Shown here: positions 5,501-9,047 of the stretch, piece by piece
Position numbering within the stretch: position 1 is the stretch's first letter
Layout of the letters: each line of letters begins with the position of its first letter
Source of the DNA: CAMQVM01 sp044433365
Lineage (GTDB): Bacteria > Bacteroidota > Bacteroidia > Bacteroidales > Rikenellaceae
Assembly: GCA_044433365.1 (NCBI GenBank)
Contig: JAWXTR010000106.1
Location: forward strand, 1-9,047
Length of the DNA stretch: 9,047 nt
Direction of reading: 5' to 3'
Notes under the pieces: model-generated
Seen by the model: the letters and a program-made list of their open reading frames with translations, nothing else
Databases searched by the model: none
What the model was told of the DNA's origin: nothing
Position numbers and translations under genes: made by a program

Positions 5501-6349
5501 CTATTCCATACTCTGCGTAACCACCTGACCCAAAGCATTTACATTGAGTGTAGCCGAAGGGTTTCCAGAGCTAGTAAGTGTAAACTGATAGTAGCTAACC
5601 GATTGAGGTAGCTCCATAGCCAATACTTTACTTATGGTATAGCTCGAATATTCAGAACTATCTACTGCATTCATTACAACCGTTGGTACATCATCCTCTG
5701 GAATTTGCCAATAGGTGTACATCCAAGCTAAAGAGCCATTAAAAGATACGATTTTTACCACGTCGACCGAGAGCATCTCAACTTCAAGGTTTCCACTTGT
5801 CAAATGGCGACTATCTATAATTAAACCATAAGGGTATGAAGCGTTGATTGATGCCACAATCGAGTATGGTATGTTTGATGCAGAGTTGTAGGCAAGTCCG
5901 CCCACTAGCTGCATATCGAGTGTACCATCTTCGGTGTAATAGAGCATAAAAGTTTCGTCACCAGAGGTTACAGAATATACGTAAAGATCGTCCATATTTA
6001 CTCTCGATAGAAGTGTCTCGGATAGTATCTCCCAACTAGCATAAGTCGACGACGAAAGAGCCGAAGAAACAGCCGATGGCACTTGGCTTGAGGCAATATC
6101 GCTCTGTGTAAGCATCAGTAGACCGTTGTTGTTGAAGTAGGCATTTGTGTAGCTGCCTGTAGAGTCGTTAAAAAGCGCAAGTTGGTAGATACCGTAGTTT
6201 AGCCAATAGAGGTTGGTTGCTCCTGCAAACGTCTTTGAAAATGTTGTTTCAACTGCTGATGGTGGTGTGTAATCTTTGTTGTCATTACACGAGATAAAGC
6301 TAATCGCAACAAATAGAAGCGTTAGAAAAATTTTTGTAAATCTTTTCAT
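5501..6349 (-). CDS. PepSY-like repeat lipoprotein
   Basis: The 282-residue product has a basic start (MKRFTK), a hydrophobic signal and a lipobox FISC with the lipidated cysteine at residue 21. Acidic and polar residues follow (NDNKD), compatible with export to the outer membrane. The mature part looks like the PepSY-like/DUF2874 proteins of Bacteroidales: FSKTFAGATNLYWLNYGIYQLALF (37-60), then YTNAYFNNNGLLML (67-80). Three half-units follow a common pattern of IP/VP-x-x-(V/I)...Y...I...strands: at about 90-147 (VPSAVSSAL...DETFMLYYTEDGTL), 160-211 (IPYSIVASI...) and 221-276 (VPTVVMNAV...TLNVNALGQVV). Relatives are periplasmic or surface proteins resembling inhibitor-type folds, but the ligand is unknown. 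It is divergently transcribed from folC. No strong promoter was found for it in the 59-base gap. Confidence 0.75.
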   Translation of the reverse strand: MKRFTKIFLTLLFVAISFISCNDNKDYTPPSAVETTFSKTFAGATNLYWLNYGIYQLALFNDSTGSYTNAYFNNNGLLMLTQSDIASSQVPSAVSSALSSSTYASWEILSETLLSRVNMDDLYVYSVTSGDETFMLYYTEDGTLDMQLVGGLAYNSASNIPYSIVASINASYPYGLIIDSRHLTSGNLEVEMLSVDVVKIVSFNGSLAWMYTYWQIPEDDVPTVVMNAVDSSEYSSYTISKVLAMELPQSVSYYQFTLTSSGNPSATLNVNALGQVVTQSME

Positions 6350-6350
6350 A

Positions 6351-6380
6351 TTGATTATTGTTTAAAATTATATACCTTTA
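6351..6380 (+). promoter_or_regulatory. Probable promoter of folC
   Basis: TTG (6351-6353) is followed by 19 bases and TACCTTTA (6373-6380), which is one base short of TAnnTTTG. Transcription would begin near 6387, about 22 bases before the ATG at 6409. This also argues against any start codon upstream of 6387 for folC. Confidence 0.55.
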
Positions 6381-6408
6381 CCTGCAAATTTCAAACCACT
6401 ATCAAAAA

Positions 6409-7698
6409 ATGGAGTATAAAAAAGCGATAGATTTTCTATTAAATATACCAATGTTTCAAAATGTTGGCTCTACAGCCTATAACCCCTCATTAGAGAAGAT
6501 TAAGGCCCTAAGTGAGTCGCTAGGCAATCCACACCGAAAGTTTGCATCTATACACATAGCAGGCACAAACGGAAAAGGGTCGGTTTCCAATCTTTTAGCC
6601 TCAGTTTTAGAGGTGAAAGGGCTGAAAGTGGGGCTTTACACCTCTCCGCATCTTTTAGATTTTCGTGAGCGTATAAAAGTTTCGTCTCAGATGATTTCCA
6701 AGGAGGGAGTTGTAGAGTTTGTCGAGCAAAATAGAGAGAGTATAGAGCAGCTTAACCCCTCATTTTTTGAGGTTACTACAGCAATGGCATTTTGGTGGTT
6801 TGCCCATGAAAAAGTAGATATTGCAGTGGTAGAGTGTGGTCTAGGTGGGCGACTGGATGCCACAAATATCATCTCACCGCTAATTTCAGTAATTACAAAC
6901 ATTTCGAAAGACCACACCGCAATTTTAGGCGACACAATAGAGCAGATAGCAGAGGAAAAAAGCGGAATTATTAAGCCTATGACTCCACTAATACTAGGTG
7001 AGTGGGAGATTGATAGTGCTCTGACCATCTTATCTAAGGCAAAAGAGCAGGATGCCGATACTTTTATCGCTTCGCAACGTTATAGAGCTGTTGAGGCGAA
7101 AATCGAAGATAATCTACAATATATAGAGTATAATTCGCTGCTTACAGACGAAATAATTACAGTAAAAACCAATCTTTTAGGCTCATACCAAGACAAAAAT
7201 ATCGCTACAGCTCTCACCGTGCTTGATATTTTAAACGAGCAAGGTAGGGTAGAACTAACACAACATGATATTGAAAAGGGTTTTACAACATGTGGGCTGC
7301 AAGCACGTTGGCAAAAGCTATCGTCTAAACCAACAATTATTTGCGATGCTGGACACAATCAGGCGGGTGTAAGAGAGGTTGTAAAATCGCTCGAAAAGGC
7401 AAATTTTCGCAAACTTATCATCGTTTTAGCTGTCGTTGGCGATAAAGATATTGATGCGATATTGTCGCTTCTACCTTTAGATGCCCACTATATTTTTACA
7501 AAATCGTCGGTAGCTCGTGCGCTAGATGAAAATATATTAATGAAAAAAGCTGCTGGGTATTCACTCTGTGGCGAAGCTGCAAAAGATGTGAAAAGCGGTG
7601 TTGAGAGAGCTAAAGAGCTAGCCGAAACAGACGATTTAATATTTATTGGTGGTAGCTGTTTTACTGTTGCTGATGCTTTGGGTGAGTTTAAAATTTGA
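6409..7698 (+). CDS. folC: Folylpolyglutamate synthase / dihydrofolate synthase
   Basis: FolC adds glutamate to dihydropteroate and to reduced folates using ATP in the cytoplasm, the last step of folate synthesis and the step that retains folate in the cell. From the ATG at 6409 the protein has 429 residues, normal for the family. Visible Mur-ligase motifs: P-loop AGTNGKGSVSN (51-61), TSPHLLDFRERI (78-89), ECGLGGRLDATN (142-153), ITNISKDHTAILG (162-174), EKSGIIK (183-189), CGLQARWQ (295-302) and the C-terminal domain signature CDAGHNQAG (312-320). A frame-open TTG at 6358 would add 17 residues but lacks family similarity and lies upstream of the likely transcription start. The gene is divergent from the PepSY-like lipoprotein; the ROK kinase follows after 144 bases with its own promoter. 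Folate supply links it functionally to fmt. Confidence 0.95.
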   Translation: MEYKKAIDFLLNIPMFQNVGSTAYNPSLEKIKALSESLGNPHRKFASIHIAGTNGKGSVSNLLASVLEVKGLKVGLYTSPHLLDFRERIKVSSQMISKEGVVEFVEQNRESIEQLNPSFFEVTTAMAFWWFAHEKVDIAVVECGLGGRLDATNIISPLISVITNISKDHTAILGDTIEQIAEEKSGIIKPMTPLILGEWEIDSALTILSKAKEQDADTFIASQRYRAVEAKIEDNLQYIEYNSLLTDEIITVKTNLLGSYQDKNIATALTVLDILNEQGRVELTQHDIEKGFTTCGLQARWQKLSSKPTIICDAGHNQAGVREVVKSLEKANFRKLIIVLAVVGDKDIDAILSLLPLDAHYIFTKSSVARALDENILMKKAAGYSLCGEAAKDVKSGVERAKELAETDDLIFIGGSCFTVADALGEFKI

Positions 7699-7781
7699 GT
7701 TACAAACAGTAGCGAGAAAAATAGGATTAACGTTGATTTTGTTGTAAAAAATATAAATTGATAAAAAAACAGCAATATTAG

Positions 7782-7812
7782 TTGTTATTTATTACAATTT
7801 TCATTACTTTTG
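7782..7812 (+). promoter_or_regulatory. Bacteroidota-type promoter of the ROK kinase gene
   Basis: TTG (7782-7784), a 20-base spacer and TACTTTTG (7805-7812) match the TTG/TAnnTTTG consensus. Transcription should start near 7819, leaving a leader of about 24 A/T-rich bases with no Shine-Dalgarno sequence before the ATG at 7843. Confidence 0.7.
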
Positions 7813-7842
7813 TCAATATGTTTAAAATAATTTTATTGTATT

Positions 7843-8811
7843 ATGAAAAAGTTAGTAGTTGGAGTTGATATAGGTGGAACAAATACCGTATTCGGAATTG
7901 TCGACCGTGAAGGTAAAATGTATGGCGAGGGTGTAATATCTACCCGTAAATTCCCAGATTTTGATGTCTATATTGAGGAGTTGTATATATCTATAAACGA
8001 ATTAATTAAGTCGATTGGCGACGAATATGAAATTATAGGTATCGGAGTTGGTGCACCAAATGCAAACTATTATGAGGGCACAATCGAAAATGCAGCAAAT
8101 TTGGTTTGGAAAGGCGTTGTTCCTTTTACCGAAAAGCTAAAACGCTATTTTACAAATATCCCTGTAATCATCACTAACGATGCTAATGCAGCAGCTATTG
8201 GCGAAATGGTCTATGGCGGTGCAAAAGGGATGAAGAATTTTATTGTAGTAACATTAGGTACAGGTCTAGGTAGCGGTTTTGTGGCAAATGGTGAGCTTAT
8301 CTACGGTCACGATAGTTTCGCAGGCGAATTGGGTCACGTAACTGTTAACCGCACCCCGTCAGGTCGTGTTTGCGGTTGTGGTCGTAAAGGTTGCCTTGAA
8401 ACTTACGTATCGGCTACAGGTATTAAGCGTACCGCTTTCAAGCTTATTGCCGACAATATTTGCGATAGTGAGTTTAGAAACATCTCATACAACGACTTAA
8501 CAGCCGAAATGATTACTCGTGCTGCCCTTAACGAAGATCCACTTGCTATTGAGGCTTACGAATATACAGGTATGGTGCTTGGTCAAGCTCTTGCCGATGC
8601 AGTCACTATCACCTCTCCAGAGGCTATCTTCTTATTTGGTGGCTTAGCAAAAGCAGGTAAATATATCTTCGAGCCAACTCGTAAATATATGGAGATGCAC
8701 ATGTTTGCAAACTTCCGTAATAAGGTTAAGATTCTTCCATCTGGAATTGACGATAAAAATGCAGCAGTTTTAGGTGCAGCAGCATTAATCTGGCAAAAAA
8801 CCGACGAATAA
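7843..8811 (+). CDS. ROK-family sugar kinase, probably glucokinase
   Basis: ROK kinases phosphorylate hexoses with ATP in the cytoplasm; glucokinase gives glucose-6-phosphate for glycolysis. The 322-residue length is typical. Residues 6-13 (VGVDIGGT) form the first phosphate motif. TNDANAAAIGE (111-121) contains the catalytic base D113. TLGTGLGSGF (138-147) is the second phosphate motif. GELGH (161-165) supplies E162 and H165 for sugar and zinc binding. The zinc motif CGCGRKGCLE (177-186) completes the metal site with C177, C179 and C184, and FGGLAKAG (265-272) is the adenosine motif. There is no N-terminal DNA-binding domain, so it is a kinase and not a NagC/XylR-type regulator. Glucose is the likeliest substrate, but mannose, fructose or N-acetyl sugars cannot be excluded. 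The gene has its own promoter, and an IS110-family element begins shortly after its stop. Confidence 0.9.
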   Translation: MKKLVVGVDIGGTNTVFGIVDREGKMYGEGVISTRKFPDFDVYIEELYISINELIKSIGDEYEIIGIGVGAPNANYYEGTIENAANLVWKGVVPFTEKLKRYFTNIPVIITNDANAAAIGEMVYGGAKGMKNFIVVTLGTGLGSGFVANGELIYGHDSFAGELGHVTVNRTPSGRVCGCGRKGCLETYVSATGIKRTAFKLIADNICDSEFRNISYNDLTAEMITRAALNEDPLAIEAYEYTGMVLGQALADAVTITSPEAIFLFGGLAKAGKYIFEPTRKYMEMHMFANFRNKVKILPSGIDDKNAAVLGAAALIWQKTDE

Positions 8812-8826
8812 CCCCCGTAGAGTTCC

Positions 8827-8852
8827 TATGTTTAAAATGTGAATTAAACATA
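8827..8852. other. 9-bp hairpin downstream of the ROK kinase gene
   Basis: TATGTTTAA (8827-8835) and TTAAACATA (8844-8852) are exact inverted repeats around an eight-base loop. The sequence after it is A-rich, not T-rich, so it is only a weak terminator candidate for the kinase gene. It may instead belong to the end or leader of the adjoining IS110-family element. Confidence 0.45.
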
Positions 8853-8854
8853 AA

Positions 8855-8918
8855 AAGCTATAAAAATTTTAGTTAACTTTGTGAATGATAGATTGTTATA
8901 CTAAAAAAGATATAGCTT
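8855..8918 (+). promoter_or_regulatory. Leader of the IS110-family transposase with inverted repeat and -7 box
   Basis: AAGCTATA (8855-8862) and TATAGCTT (8911-8918) are exact inverted repeats; the second copy directly abuts the transposase ATG. TAACTTTG (8874-8881) matches the Bacteroidota -7 box, but no TTG lies 19 bases upstream, so promoter strength is doubtful. The left end of the insertion element probably lies somewhere between 8812 and 8874 but cannot be fixed from one end. Confidence 0.4.
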
Positions 8919-9047
8919 ATGAAAGAACAAGTTACGAAATTAACTTTTAAAAATCAAGAGATTTATGTAGGAATTGATGTTCATTTGAAAAATTGGTCAG
9001 TACAAATTTTATCAGAGCGAAGCACATTGAAGAGATTTCAACAAGAT
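8919..9047 (+). CDS. IS110-family transposase, N-terminal 43 residues only
   Basis: The frame opens at ATG 8919 and runs uninterrupted to the window edge. The peptide MKEQVTKLTF...IYVGIDVHLKNWSVQIL has the signature start of IS110-family (COG3547, DEDD) transposases: a short lead followed by Y-V-G-I-D-V-H, where D20 would be the first catalytic aspartate of the RuvC-like domain. The remaining acidic residues and the C-terminal serine-containing Transposase_20 domain lie outside. IS110 elements move by RNA-guided recombination with a bridge RNA encoded next to the transposase, upstream in the IS110 group and downstream in the IS1111 group. Only 107 bases separate the kinase stop from this start, short for a typical bridge RNA plus flank. 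Whether the element is intact cannot be judged. Confidence 0.85.
   Translation, partial: MKEQVTKLTFKNQEIYVGIDVHLKNWSVQILSERSTLKRFQQD

Noticed and set aside
5313..5528. Open frame of 71 codons on the plus strand starting in palindromic copy 2
   Set aside because: It begins inside the repeat, crosses AT-rich intergenic DNA and overlaps the lipoprotein gene; the similar stretch in copy 1 does not keep a matching gene.
6358..6408. In-frame upstream TTG start for folC adding 17 residues
   Set aside because: It is upstream of the predicted transcription start, uses a weak start codon, and the added residues have no family counterpart; MEYKKAIDFLL at 6409 fits FolC N-termini.
6687..7028. Open frame of 113 codons on the minus strand
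   Set aside because: It is fully antisense to conserved FolC motifs, with low-complexity Ser/Ile composition and no promoter.
7700..7747. Inverted repeat TTACAA/TTGTAA as a folC terminator
   Set aside because: Only six base pairs with a long loop, and the following sequence is A-rich, not T-rich.
1..9047. CRISPR array, toxin-antitoxin, phage defence or biosynthetic cluster
   Set aside because: No regularly spaced repeats and no such proteins are present; apart from the repeats and the IS110-family element the genes are housekeeping or envelope functions.

Overview
The window looks like a chromosomal segment of a low-GC member of the Bacteroidota, probably Bacteroidales. Four promoters fit the Bacteroidota pattern (TTG or TTTG, about 19 bases, then TAnnTTTG or a close variant). 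Genes start without Shine-Dalgarno sequences in A/T-rich leaders, and the proteins (DoxX/thioredoxin-like, DUF418, PepSY-like lipoprotein, ROK glucokinase, FolC) resemble Bacteroidales families. No species can be named from the sequence alone.

Layout. A tRNA-Phe, cut by the left edge, reads leftward from 49. Five protein genes on the minus strand follow: a DoxX/MauE-type membrane protein (231-1319), a DUF418 membrane protein (1495-2712), an HdeD-like membrane protein (2750-3319), a small NlpE-like lipoprotein (3422-4060) and methionyl-tRNA formyltransferase fmt (4165-5112). After a 388-base repeat-rich gap comes a PepSY-like lipoprotein (5501-6349, minus). It is divergent from folC (6409-7698, plus), which is followed by a ROK-family sugar kinase (7843-8811, plus). 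The right edge cuts the start of an IS110-family transposase (8919 onward).

The genes are mostly housekeeping and envelope functions and do not form one pathway. Fmt makes initiator fMet-tRNA, FolC polyglutamylates folates (the formyl donor of Fmt is a folate), and the ROK kinase probably feeds glucose into glycolysis. HdeD and DUF418 lie 37 bases apart and are probably co-transcribed; DoxX may once have continued that operon.

The most interesting feature is a family of palindromic repeats. Two 167-base copies (1335-1501 and 5221-5387) differ at 11 positions and have about 24-base terminal inverted repeats starting TAAGTA. Each folds over its whole length into one long hairpin. In the first copy all nine transition-type departures from perfect pairing are G.U pairs on the plus strand, and most differences between copies keep the pairing, which suggests a folded RNA read in one direction. 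A third, partial copy (3385-3424) keeps one end and forms a compact hairpin. Copies 1 and 3 abut genes so closely that their terminal repeats supply the stop codons of the DUF418 and lipoprotein genes.
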